From: Craterostigma plantagineum
Lineage: Eukaryota > Streptophyta > Magnoliopsida > Lamiales > Linderniaceae
Direction: 5' to 3'
NCBI GenBank assembly: GCA_027422505.1
Contig: JAPQWV010000002.1
Span: 30,234,501-30,298,500, forward strand
DNA length: 64,000 bases
The notes beneath the pieces are model-generated. The model did not search any database and had not been told where the DNA came from. It saw only the letters and a program-made list of their open reading frames with translations. This document shows, in pieces, positions 48,091-58,403 of this stretch. A program made the translations under genes and the position numbers. Each line of letters begins with the position of its first letter. Position 1 is the stretch's first letter.

Positions 48091-49257
48091 TTAATTGGCA
48101 CAAAAATGAGTATACTTTAACATACCCGTCATCCCTGGTGGGTTCAATTCTTCCTCCTCGTTTGTTAAAGTAAACACACGTGCCGCTACGAGTGGAGGCT
48201 GTACTGGCACTTGGGTTTGATTCTCGGAACGATCTTTCGGACAATTTCTCGCAAGATGTCCTAGTTTTCCACACTTAAAACATTGGGGGTTAAAATTTGG
48301 TCTTGCTCCAAAACAAACGCCTACATGGTATCGTCCGCATTTCTGGCACTGAGGATTGACATTTGGAGATCGAATTGGGAAATTAGTCACTTCATGGTTT
48401 GGCCTCGGTCGCCCGTTTTGCTGTCTCTGGCGGTAGCTCTGATTATTGTTGGGACCATTATCAAAAGTCTGACGCTTCTTATTATCCTCTCGTTCTACCT
48501 GGCTCTCCGCCTTTCTCTTTTCCTCGTGGGCCCTTGCAATTTGAGCCTCTGCCTGCTCCGCGATGAGTGCTCTTTCAGCCACCTCGGCAAATGCCATTTC
48601 TCGTGTTCCCACCATGCTGACATCTCGGTAGATCTCAGGTTTGAGACCTACTTGGAATCGCTCCACCTTTAATGCGTTCGTCGCCACCATGTGCAGAGCA
48701 AAGCGCGACAGCTCTTCAAACTTACGGATATATTCCGTGATAGTTTGCTCACCTTGCTTCAGATTTATAAACTCGTTCATTTTTCGGGTTCGGTCATGAG
48801 TGGTGAAGTATTTCTCATGGAACAATTCTCGAAATCTCTCCCACAGCATTGTCATTGGGTCCTCCAAGATTTTGATGGTGTCCCACCAAAACCTTGCATT
48901 ACCTCGAAGCATAGAGATGGCACACAACACCTGTTCATTCTCCGGGACCCGACCATATAGGAACATATCCTCTATGGTGCGCAACCAGTCATCAGCCAGA
49001 GTAGGATCGATGGCATCCTCAAAGGTTGGAGGATTCAATTTCCGAAACCGTTCCCCTATTATTTCTATACGTTTGGGTGGCGGGGTAGGATGTTGCTCAG
49101 ATGAACTATGGTGATTTATCAACTCGTTGATCTGCTCCGACTGACATTGGATCAGTTCAGTAAGGCGCAAGATCGTGGAGTCTCGTTCAGTTGTAAGTGA
49201 CTCAGATGCAACCCTACGACTCGACTCTCCATTGTTTTCTCTACGTCCTCTTGTCAT
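48091..49257 (-). CDS. Gag protein of the gag-only LTR element
   Basis: Nucleocapsid-type protein, 388 aa, gypsy style. The N-terminus MTRGRRENNGE leads to a predicted coil, then the retrotransposon-gag core: LNPPTFEDAIDPTLADDWL, GNARFWWDT, FRELFHEKYF, EFINLKQGEQTITEYI and FEELSRFA. A basic linker follows (EEKRKAESQVER), then a zinc knuckle CFKCGKLGHLARNC near residues 340-355. A second, non-canonical Cys cluster (CQKCGRYHVGVC) precedes it. Relatives run on into protease after this point; here the frame ends shortly after NPPGMTGMLKY, and no pol is found before the polypurine tract. The intact frame and near-identical LTRs suggest a recently mobile family that borrows enzymes from a partner. 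Confidence 0.92.
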   Translation of the reverse strand: MTRGRRENNGESSRRVASESLTTERDSTILRLTELIQCQSEQINELINHHSSSEQHPTPPPKRIEIIGERFRKLNPPTFEDAIDPTLADDWLRTIEDMFLYGRVPENEQVLCAISMLRGNARFWWDTIKILEDPMTMLWERFRELFHEKYFTTHDRTRKMNEFINLKQGEQTITEYIRKFEELSRFALHMVATNALKVERFQVGLKPEIYRDVSMVGTREMAFAEVAERALIAEQAEAQIARAHEEKRKAESQVEREDNKKRQTFDNGPNNNQSYRQRQQNGRPRPNHEVTNFPIRSPNVNPQCQKCGRYHVGVCFGARPNFNPQCFKCGKLGHLARNCPKDRSENQTQVPVQPPLVAARVFTLTNEEEELNPPGMTGMLKYTHFCAN

Positions 49258-49409
49258 TTTAGCGTACTATCTACAACATTCATGCAAACAAGTATATTTA
49301 TATAATAAAGCAAAAACTTAAAAACTTACAGGCAAGGCTGTCCTCCAGGCTTTTGAGCGGCAGTACATGGACAGTCTACAGAACCTCTAACCTAAGCTCT
49401 GATACCACC

Positions 49410-51870
49410 TGTAACGACCCTCATTTTCTAATAAATAGTTTGGCGGATTTTCGCAACGTAAGTCACGGAAGACCCGTCGAATAAAAACTTTTTCTAAAAT
49501 AAATGTAATAAAATAAACATCATCTATATAGTTGTATATTTACACAAGTCGTAACCCTAAATTAATAAAATATTAAAATCCTAACATCCCATCCACAGGT
49601 CGCATCCATGTACCGCCCTGCCCTCAAAAGTCCGTGGAGTCACCGCCATCAACCCGCCTAGTCGTGACCTGTATCAACGCCGGACTCGTATATACCTACA
49701 ACACGTAAACTGAGCTCCTTGCCCAGTAGATGAAACATGCATGTATGCAACGTGCACTCAAAACCCATTCCCAAACACCTCACAAATGCACGCTCGACTC
49801 GTATCTACTCATCTCAACACCTCACATGACTCGACACTTAGTACATTTCAAATACCCCGCTCAGGTCTCGTTAGAGTGGGTTCCCACTCAGGTCACTTTA
49901 GAATGGAATATCCCACGCAGGTCTCTTTAGAGCGGGTGGCTACTCAGGTCTCGTTAGAGTCGCATATCCAGCTCAGGTTTCGTTAGAGCGGGTAAGCTAC
50001 TCAGGTCTCGTTAGAGTCGCCCTATACGCGAAATGTTCTATAATGTCATAACACATCCCATCACTCGACACCTCATACGCTCGGCGGCCAGCTCAGGTCA
50101 CGTTAGAGTTGGCACACACCCGAGTTTCCCCTACACTCGACGCAATAACCTACACTGATACCACTCATCAACATCCCAAACGTTACCGTTCCACACGGTA
50201 CTCAACCCCCTCACACTAACATGATATGCAAGTGTAGTGCAAACAACATATGCAAATAACGTGCAAAAATATTAAGTACATGCGAAACACATAATTCACG
50301 AAATCGCATAATTCAGCAAATTCACATAATCACACAAGCACATAAATATCACATAAAATTCATACAACGTTTACGTGCCGTAGGTGAGTTTCACCTACCT
50401 GGCGTCCGAAGCTTTAGCAGTCAAATGGTTTCCCTAAAGAAATATCAAAGTTCTTGCAAGATTTTCGTAGGCGTAACTCGATGGTTTCCTTTACTGAAGT
50501 CAATAAATATAGGTCACTTACGAAATTATTATAGCTCTTGATTAGAATGGTTTTATCTCATATTCTACAATTATTACCCATGATTAATAACAAGACCAGA
50601 GAGTACCTATGACTAGAACGAAACATACATGTGAAGTAGGAAAATCGTATGGCTCAAAACATTAAATTTTCATGAACACACATAATTATACATGTTTACG
50701 TAAATAAGTAAAACTCCTACATCACACAATTCGAATGAATAAGAGCAACATGATTATCCAATACTTAGCTATCGAAAATAAGATAAACACATTAAATGTG
50801 AAATATTACTCATATACCTCTGTTCGAATTTTCAGTCTTTTAATTCACTAATTCTTCCAAGCTTGAGATCTTAATCTAGCTTCAACACCCTTTGTTCGAC
50901 ATCTTCCTTTACTTTTGAGGGTTTTCATGTTAAATTAGCATATATAAGATATATATCAATGAATTAGGTTATGTAAGAAAAACAAGTGGAGTAGGTTTGG
51001 TTCTTTTTCCCTTATGATTAACAACATTCGTCCTTTTCCTCTTTCTTACTTCATGATGGTTTTCTCATATTAGATATATATTAATATGTTGAGTAATGTG
51101 ATGAAGACAAACAAAGTGGCGTAGTAGTTCACAACCCTTTTTCTCTTTTGATTAGGTAATATTCGTCCTTTGTGTTTAATATATACTTTCTAAAGTTTAA
51201 TATAATCTTAAAAATCCACATCTTGAGTTTTTTTTTTTTATGAATGATGATTAGGAAAATAACATGTTTGATTTACGTGTTGACATATGAATGAGTACAA
51301 TGAATCCTAATAATAGCATGGTCCAACTACTTTTATATTTTATGTTCAATAATTCTATGTTGAAAACTTTACTCTTTCTGAATGTTTGTTAAAGGACATC
51401 ACTCATGAGAGATGACAAATAGGTGACGAGAGTTTTTTTTTAAGTAAACTTTGTCCCTTGCACATTTTATTAAGTTCAAATTATCATTCTTGTCCTTTAT
51501 TTAATTAACATGTATTATGTCATCATTCTTTTTAGTATCCTCTCCTGATAGTTTAGTTTGTGGATGACTAGTAAGTAACAAATTAGTAGATAAACTACTA
51601 CGTATATTTCCTTAACCAAATTTCCCTTCATAACTACATGTATTTTGGACCACATAAATTTGGGCTGAAGAACTTATTATGAATTTGGGCTTTTGGGCCG
51701 TAATATCTAATTTACTTCCATTAATTAATTTAATTTACTTTATCGTTTTAAGCTTCTATAATTTATATTTTCTACCTAAAATTGTAGATTAATATTTCGA
51801 TACCTCTAATTTAAAGACTTACTCTGCCAAATTACATCAAAACCCCGTATTAAATTTTACGGGTATTACA
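49410..51870 (-). repeat. LTR of the gag-only element (5' LTR in coding sense)
   Basis: 2,461 bp. Matches 45375-47835 with only a few differences seen by eye. The primer-binding site lies immediately to its left (49397-49409). Confidence 0.95.
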
Positions 51871-51990
51871 CCTATAATTGTAAAACACCCCACAAACAAT
51901 AACGGTTGACTTGAGTGATATAATAAGACTTTGGGACCAAGTCAAAGAAGCATGGTTACGTTCCATTCCACTAAGTGCCTTCCTCGCAAG

Positions 51991-52709
51991 CAGTGTTTTC
52001 AAAAGCGTAATATCGCGCGCTCTGTCGCGCGTATTAGCGTAAATCTTCTAAACGCTATGAAGTGAAAAAAAGCGTACGGACATAATAGGCAGAGACGCAT
52101 AGAGGCATGACGTGCCAATGCCTTTATGATTGGACTCACAAACAAAAAAGCGTATGACCAGAGACGCATAGAGGCACGACGTGGCAATGCCTTTATTTAG
52201 TTTTCCATTTTCTTTTCGGACTTTTAAATTAATTCCACAAAACATAAAAAAGCAATTATTTAATGTAATCTAATTGAGAAAAATAAATAAATTTATCTAA
52301 TTTATTCTTTGTTTAACAACGATCAAAATGACATGCATATCTTATATTTTTCGATGTTCGTAAGAACCATTTTCTAAATACTATATTTTCTAAATTGAGG
52401 TTTCCTAAATACTACACAAGAGTGAAATTAATTTAAAAATTAAATCTTATTTAGATGAATTGTTTAATAATGTTTTTTAGATTTTTATTGTTTGTAATAT
52501 ATACAATAAGATTTTCACATATATTATTAAACCCAAATTTTATATAAAGCTTGATAATATACTTATGATTAATAATTTGTTCTAAATTATGTTTCTTAAC
52601 GTAATAAGTGACTTGTCCGAAATATTCACGCAATACGCTACGCTATTTACGCTACACGCTATCTGAATGGAAACGCGACGCGTTGTGCTATGCGCGTTTT
52701 AAAACATTG
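51991..52709. mobile_element. hAT-type non-autonomous element
   Basis: Ends CAGTGTTTTCAAAAGCG and, inverted, CAATGTTTTAAAACGCG, flanked by an 8-bp duplication with one mismatch, CTCGCAAG (51983-51990) and ATCGCAAG (52710-52717). Subterminal regions are rich in CGCG and AGCGTA motifs. Two direct repeats of AGACGCATAGAGGCA occur at about 52092 and 52162. There is no transposase. Confidence 0.82.
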
Positions 52710-52941
52710 ATCGCAAGATAAGACTAACTGAAAATAACCATAATATTTATTTTTTCCTATGCACAAACAAAACTAGCAAAACAAGGCCGTTTATTTCAAT
52801 CAATGGATCAAGCCAATGGAATCCCACAGTAGAAGAATTAAGTACCCGTGATCCTCATAATCATCATCAAACAACAGCAATCCTTGAAGAAATCGAAAGG
52901 GTAGAGCAAGCGAGGAAGAAGCAAGAACATAGAGTCCAAAC

Positions 52942-53369
52942 TAGGGGTGTTCGTTATTCGGTATACCGACCGAAAAACCAAAATACCGAAATTTCGGTAC
53001 AAAACCGAACCGAACAGAAAAATTCGGTTCGGTATTCTGTTTAAAAAAATTCGGTATTCGGTAAATTCGGTTCGGTACAGATTTTGAATTTCAGTAAATT
53101 CGGTATACTGAATTACCGAAATTTTAAATTAAAATATATTTTATTATATTAATATTGAAAATAAAATTATAACTATATCAATACATATTAATTTAATTAT
53201 TACCGATTTTTAATTATTATTATTTAAATTTCAGTAAATTCGGTACCGAAAAAATTCGGTAAATACCGAATACCGAACCGAGAAATTCGGTTCGGTATTC
53301 GGTACCTATAAGGGGTGTACCGAAATTTCGGTTCGGTTCGGTACGGTATGTACCGAACGAACACCCCTA
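52942..53369. mobile_element. hAT-type MITE with exact 8-bp duplication
   Basis: Ends TAGGGGTGTTCGTTATTCGG and, inverted, TAGGGGTGTTCGTTCGGTAC, flanked by GTCCAAAC on both sides (52934-52941 and 53370-53377). Many TTCGGTA and TACCGAA motifs lie near both ends and the middle is AT-rich. No coding content. It interrupts an ancient coding exon. Confidence 0.93.
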
Positions 53370-53490
53370 GTCCAAACCCTAGAAACGAAAACCCTCCAAA
53401 ACACAAACCTATACTTCGTCTTCCAAGCCGTAGTCCTCTCCTCCACGGCGTTCTCCGCCCATCCCAACTGCAAAAGCTGGTAGATTCCAC

Positions 53491-53492
53491 TC

Positions 53493-53551
<59 letters not shown>

Positions 53552-53552
53552 A
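53491..53552. repeat. (CT)n microsatellite
   Basis: About 30 CT units interrupted twice by TATC. It lies where the flanking reading frame would encode a Leu/Ser hydrophobic stretch. Confidence 0.95.
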
Positions 53553-54044
53553 TTCGAGGCTGGCACCAACCTTCCGGCCATAGCGGGCGGAGGCCTTGAA
53601 ATCGAAGGAAGGCTCGATAAGGACATATTGGACCTTAACGTAATGAAGAAGCATATGATTGAAAGGGAGGTGATAGATAAGATCTTGCCTAGGAAGTCGT
53701 CGTTGTGGGTAGATAACGGCGATGGTGGGGCCCGTGAGAGTTTGAGGCCCAAAGCTAGCTTGCTGAGGAGATGGGGGAGGTATGCGGTGACTTGTTTGTT
53801 TTGTGGTTTCGTGCTTCGGATTAGCTGCTCTGCCATTATGGTAGCAAGTGCGTCAAGCTTTGTAATTGATTTCTGTTCTCTGCTGCGTTTCTCGTTTAAT
53901 CAGACATCACCAACGATCATACGACTGTTTCTAAGCTTCTTCGTTGGTTGCTTCTATTTTATTATGCACCAAAATGGAAACAAAAAGAAAAAGAGAATGA
54001 ATAATCGAAGAAAATAATTTTAAAAAAAATAGTCAGAGAATGTT

Positions 54045-54116
54045 TGCGTTTGCCGGGAGTCGAACCCGGGTCTATTGCTTGGAAGGCAATTATCCTAACC
54101 GTTGGACTACAAACGC
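54045..54116 (-). tRNA. tRNA-Gly (anticodon UCC)
   Basis: 72 nt on the minus strand. Acceptor GCGTTTG pairs with CAAACGC and the discriminator is A. D region is TAGTCCAACGGTTAGGATA. Anticodon stem-loop TTGCCTTCCAAGCAA gives UCC. The T arm CCGGGTTCGACTCCCGG is perfect. No intron. A run of T residues follows on the coding strand, consistent with RNA polymerase III termination. Confidence 0.97.
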
Positions 54117-54525
54117 CTCATGTTTGGGTTGTTACTGCCAAGTTATATCCAAGACATCTTTTATCGATCTCATATAACTCAATGGAGTAAGATGAACAAA
54201 ACGAACAAACAGAATACACAAAATCATCATAACCTTATTTATAGAACATGGTCAAAATTTTTTCCAGCACAACACAAACAACAAACGGATTATATACACA
54301 CAGATAGACCAAAGATCCAAAAACTAGAACAAAAAAAATCCAAATAACATCACTCGGGCGGTCTTCCGATTATTGAAACATGCACACCACCATCATATAT
54401 CATACACGCACACGAACGCCAGTTTATTTCGTCTCAAACACTCATTCTGACCGCCACTCGGAAACAAAATGAACAACAATGAAAATCATTAGCAGCTTAC
54501 GAAATCTATAGCTGACGAAGTATCT
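54117..54525. other. Gene-free stretch, 3' of the HGGG-repeat pseudogene
   Basis: AC-rich and A-rich intergenic DNA with no gene or clear repeat. Confidence 0.45.
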
Positions 54526-56485
54526 TCAGATCCAAGACTGACGATTCACCACGAACGAATTCTCCGGCTCACCATTGTTCGTAGCTGTTGTACTGAAGCT
54601 GAGGCCAGAAGAAGGATTACCCGAAAACATAAGCCGCCAGCAAATTCCCACCGTGCACTCTACCTTCAAGAACCACCTTGTTATTAGCCATCCCAGGCGT
54701 GGCTTGTTGAGGGCCAGAATACCCATTCCATGTATCCACATAAGTTACCAACACTGCTGCTACCCACCACATTTGGATCGTCAACCCTCATGTTCTCAAC
54801 GCTCGACGGTGGCTGCTTCATCCTACAAGTATCTTGGACAACAACAAACCCCCCACAGTCTCACCACCGTGAACTCTCTTGTCCCGAACCAAACTACCAT
54901 GAGATGCGCACAGTCCAGTCTTAACCCTCGCAAGGAGCATCTCCCACCCCAAACTCCGAACCAAAATGACCCCACGAGCACCGATTACCTCCACCGTGGG
55001 CCTTGCAGAAATCTGTACTCCCCTGAGCACTCTTCCCACACAACTCGAACTTGCACCTCTTGCCCCCACCGTGGCGCACGCAAAAGTCGGTTCTGCCCCT
55101 GGCGCTCCTCGTGCACTCTGGAACGGCACACCTCTTACCACCGCCATGCGCTACGCAGAACAAAGTACCTCCATGGACGCTCTTAGGGCAAACTCCTCCT
55201 CCCTCGAACGAGCACCTCTTGCCTCCTCCGTGCCCCTTGCAAAAAGGAGTACTTCCCTCCGCGCCTTTATTGCATCCCAGGTAGGTGCAGCGCTTGCCTC
55301 CACCGTGAGCCTTGCAAAACATCGTACTGCCCTGAGCTCCCTTGGAGCAGTCGGGAAATTGGCACCTACGGCCGCCTCCGTGGGAGATGCAAAGGTCAGG
55401 GAGCCCCTCAGCACTCTTCGTGCAGTTCTCTCTCTGGCATCTCTTGCCACCTCCGTGGCGGATGCACAGCCCCGATCGGCCCCTGGCCGCACGGCTGCAG
55501 CCGTCATGGCTGCACAGCCGGCCGTCGCCGGGGCGATGCAGAATTCTATTCGGCCTTCATCGCTCTTAGTGCATCCTAAGAATTCACACCTTCGACCGCC
55601 TCCGTGGGATTTGCATAATGCTGTTCGTCCTTCGGCTCCTTTGTTGCAGCCGAAACGCTGGCACCTGCTCCCGCCGCTCGCGCCTTTAGTGCAACCTTGG
55701 AACTGACATTGTTTAGTATCGCTACTACGCTGCTGCTGCTGCTGAGACTGTGTTGTTATCCCGGAAGTACAGGTTACTGAGCTTTTTGGCAATGTTACAA
55801 TGCTCGAAGAGAGACGTGGAGATGATGACATGATCTGATCGAGGGAGTTGCTTGGGAAATTATGAGCATTTGTTGCCGGCAACAAAGGGCTCCTTGTCGA
55901 GTCACAATCCACATTCATAGCCCCATAAAAGTTAATCATCTTCGTGGCGTTCTTTGGGCGGTGGAGTTTGAATAGATAGTTGTGATACCAAATAAAGCGG
56001 ACCGCTAGAGAGGCTCAGCTGCAGATCGACCTTGGGTGAAGCATTCCCTGAATTCAGATAAGAACTCGCTGATTTTTCGGAGCCCGATGATTTGTCACCT
56101 CCTAGATGGAGAGAGAAGTCGAGATCAAGATCCATCGAGCACTCTTCTTTGGTTTCCTTGGCCGAAGAGATTGAGGTACACACAGTAGCTGTACTCCCCT
56201 TACTGTCTGACGAGCTCGAGGAATTGCCAAGCCGGAGACCTAATGATAATTCCATCTTCTGATTCAACGGCCTATCTAGAACACTCCACTTTCGCTTGAG
56301 TCCCTTCTGACCATCTTTGAAAGAGCTTCCAAAGCCCGGCGAATCAAGCCTTAGTGTTGTATCCGCACAATAATAGTTCCCTCTCCTGCTCCATTTCCTA
56401 CAATTTGAATGGAATCGCCAAGATTCTTGAATGCATTTGATTTCGTTTCAGAAGCAAAGGGCAAATTCGGGAATCTGCCATCCAT
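54526..56485 (-). pseudogene. HGGG-repeat protein pseudogene (annotated elsewhere as WRKY19-like)
   Basis: The family has about a dozen units of the type RCxxxGCxKxAxGxTxxCxxHGGG(K/R), a Cys/His-rich repeat usually labelled probable WRKY transcription factor 19-like though it has no WRKY domain. The minus strand from the ATG at 56485 (MDGRFPNLPFASE) keeps nearly the whole family order: RLDSPGFGSSFKDG, MELSLGLRLGNSSSSS, SVTCTSGITTQ, then repeats from CQFQGCTKGASGG to HGGGNRCSWGHFG, a tail GLCASHGSLVRDKRVHGG and the end GEPENSFVVNRQSWI. At least five frame changes break it: near 56380, 55930, 55530 (one base lost in an HGGG unit), 54935 and 54615. No other gene here shows such damage, so sequencing error is an unlikely but possible cause. 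Confidence 0.82.
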
Positions 56486-57524
56486 GCCCAACAAAACTAC
56501 GGCGCTCTCAATTTCAACAAAAACAGTTCAGAGGCGAAGTATAATAATTCGTGATATTATTATCAACCAAACATGATAATCTTCTGCTATTTTCACAGGT
56601 GAAATTTCTCGGCAGAAAGCTTCAATGGAACAGTATTTGCAAGCTGGGTTTTAAGAAATGAAACCCACACACCACGACACATAGGATAACCGAATCAGTC
56701 TGTTCCTCCCCGCAAACAGACCGCGGGGGAAGGAAAAACTAGATTTTGAGGGAAAGAAGGGGGAAAACCCAAATAAAGCATCAAGCTTGCTGAATTCTGA
56801 CATCCGAAGATACAATTATCTTATTGACAAAAAAAATCAAAAATTAAACGAGGTGTTTGAACAATTGATAAGAAATAATTCACATCGAATAATGATCACC
56901 TTTCAAACATATCTCCGCAGCTTCGAGGTATCAGCGATTTGAAATCTTGTACTTGATCGAATATCTTGAGATAAAGAAGAGGTCGATAGAGAACTAGGGC
57001 TTCGTGAGCGCCGGCAACGCATAAAAGAGACACAACAGATGTGTATGAATTACTCTGAGCTTTTTCTCCTTACATTACATATTATTCATTTTAACGCGTT
57101 TAAAAATAGATGCCTTTGGAGTTTGGACAATGCTAGTAAAGGGATAATTACAGAATCGCCCCAAATCTATCACGCAATCTCTCGCAGACCTCTCTTAACA
57201 CTAAAGTTGTATAAATTGCTACAAAGTGAATAATGCCATTGCCAACATCCTCTCTCTATCAATGCGCACACGCACACAGCACGTGGTTTTCTTGAGTAAC
57301 GGTAGTAAATCTCCGAAACAATACCACTCACTATTAATTCATTATAAATAAACATATGTTTCATAATAATAAATTTATTCATTATTTAATATAAAAATGA
57401 ACATAGAGACAAAAGAGTTGATGATTGTTTTCGCAGCCTCGAAAGGGCACGTAGACTTTTTTTTATTTCTTTTTCATATTTGTTCGCTTTTGCGGCAAAT
57501 GGAAATTGAAAGAAGATCAAGAAG
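56486..57524. other. Upstream flank of the HGGG-repeat pseudogene
   Basis: About 1 kb. It includes what may be a former 5' leader (56500-57030). The remainder is AT-rich, with no supported gene. Confidence 0.4.
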
Positions 57525-57897
57525 GTGAAAATGATATTGAAGAATGGGGTGGACACAATAGCTAATGCTTGGTTAGCGAACCCTAAAGTATATACAATTA
57601 GTTCGGGATATAAGTGGCTTGTGGGATTGCATAGTCCATTTCATCCCAGCCATGTCATTTGGAATAGACTCAATATTCCTAAACATTCATTTATTCTTTG
57701 GATGATAATGCATCGACGGCTGAACACAATGGATAGGTTACAGAAATGGGGGATCGCTGCCCAAAACAGATGTGTGTTGTGTCAGGTCGCAGCTGAATCT
57801 GAGAGCCGCTTGTTCTTTGAGTGTTCGTACAGCAACGACGTGTTAAACAACATTTCTCATTGGTTAAATGATATGTTTCTACCTAGATGGTATAACA
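57525..57897 (+). pseudogene. LINE-type reverse-transcriptase zinc-binding (zf-RVT) fragment, left part
   Basis: An open frame reads ANAWLANPKVYTISSGYKWL, then WNRLNIPKHSFILWMIMHRR and LQKWGIAAQNRCVLC, AAESESRLFFECSYS, and WLNDMFLPRWYN. This is the zf-RVT domain found at the C-terminus of plant LINE-encoded reverse transcriptases and genes derived from them. The RT core is missing on the left. The frame continues across the LTR insertion at 57898-60767 as QWAAWMTRLGKEKGRANKIV (60770 on), so the insertion split one ORF. Confidence 0.75.
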
Positions 57898-58401
57898 TGT
57901 TAGACTAATCTCAATGTAGAGCCCACAACAATAGAACAAAACATACGAGCAGCCAAATAAGACAAATAGTGAAGAAGAAAAAGAAAGAAGCTAAGTAAGA
58001 AACGGATCCGAGCGAAGAAAAATAATTGTGAAGAAGAAAAAGAACCCACGCGTGAAGAGCAGCCAAAAATCAACTAAGCAGCAAAAGGAATAGAATAGTA
58101 ACAAATCTTGGAAATCAAATCTACGCTGAGATCCTGCATGATTTAGCATTTTAATAATAGATATGCATGTTAAGTTATATACTATATATATGCATGCATG
58201 TATGTGTGTAATGAAGTGAGTGGAGAAGTGAGTGTGTGGTGAGTGGAGGAAAAGAAAAGGCAAGGCACATAGTGCCATGTGAGCTTAGGTGAGTTTGTTT
58301 AGAAAAAAGAGAAGGCACGTTGATGTGCATGTAATATAAAAAAATTGTTAAGTAAAAGATCTTCCTCTTCGTTCGTTCTTCTATAATAAAATAAAACAAC
58401 A
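57898..58401 (+). repeat. Left LTR of pol-less element copy 2
   Basis: 504 bp, TG..CA ends. It includes a purine-rich block near 57970-58040 (GAAGAAGAAAAAGAA) and a GTGAGTGGAGAAGTGAGTGTG tract near 58216. Confidence 0.92.
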
Positions 58402-58403
58402 AA

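Larger units (their letters stand above)
45375..51870 (-). mobile_element. Young LTR retrotransposon with gag only (TR-GAG-like)
   Basis: A complete insertion with 5-bp duplication CCTAT (45370-45374 and 51871-51875). Each LTR is 2,461 bp: 45375-47835 and 49410-51870. In the coding (minus) sense the LTR runs from TGTAATACCCGT to GAGGGTCGTTACA. The primer-binding site next to the right LTR reads TGGTATCAGAGC (Met-initiator type). A polypurine tract AAGGGGGGAAGAT abuts the left LTR. The interior is only 1,574 bp and holds one gag gene. There is no protease, reverse transcriptase or integrase, so the element must be non-autonomous. I noticed only three differences between the LTRs (two single-base indels and one A/G change at 46762/50798). 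Confidence 0.93.
44717..51883. mobile_element. Inverted-repeat MITE split by the LTR element at 45375
   Basis: Left end TTACAAATATAGGCACTTG and inverted right end TTACAATTATAGGCACCC frame a roughly 670-bp element. Further inside both arms carry ACAAAACTAGG and AAAACTAGGCAT blocks. The LTR retrotransposon inserted 8 bp from the right terminus, duplicating CCTAT, so the last bases of this element are found only at 51876-51883. The middle is AT-rich with no coding content. The family is unassigned; it shares ACTAGG motifs with the element at 36946. Confidence 0.6.
52803..53880 (+). pseudogene. Broken gene for a small plant membrane protein, hAT-interrupted
   Basis: With the hAT insertion (52942-53369 plus one duplication) mentally removed, one frame reads TTAILEEIERVEQARKKQEH, then RVQTLETKTLQNTNLYFVF and QAVVLSSTAFSAHPNCKSW. 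I associate this with an uncharacterised plant family having a coiled N-terminus and hydrophobic segments. Damage: the ATG at 52803 is in another frame (stop near 52829), the expected second Trp after SCKSW-like CKSW is a TAG, and a CT microsatellite (53491-53552) sits in the LSLSLS-coding hydrophobic stretch. Further downstream an open stretch (53628 on) has RRWGRYAVTCLFCGFVLR, a possible second membrane segment. Family and borders are uncertain. Confidence 0.45.

Noticed and set aside
54966..55706. 246-aa plus-strand ORF
   Set aside because: Antisense of the HGGG-repeat pseudogene; the Leu/Ala/Pro-rich repeats mirror the HGGG units.
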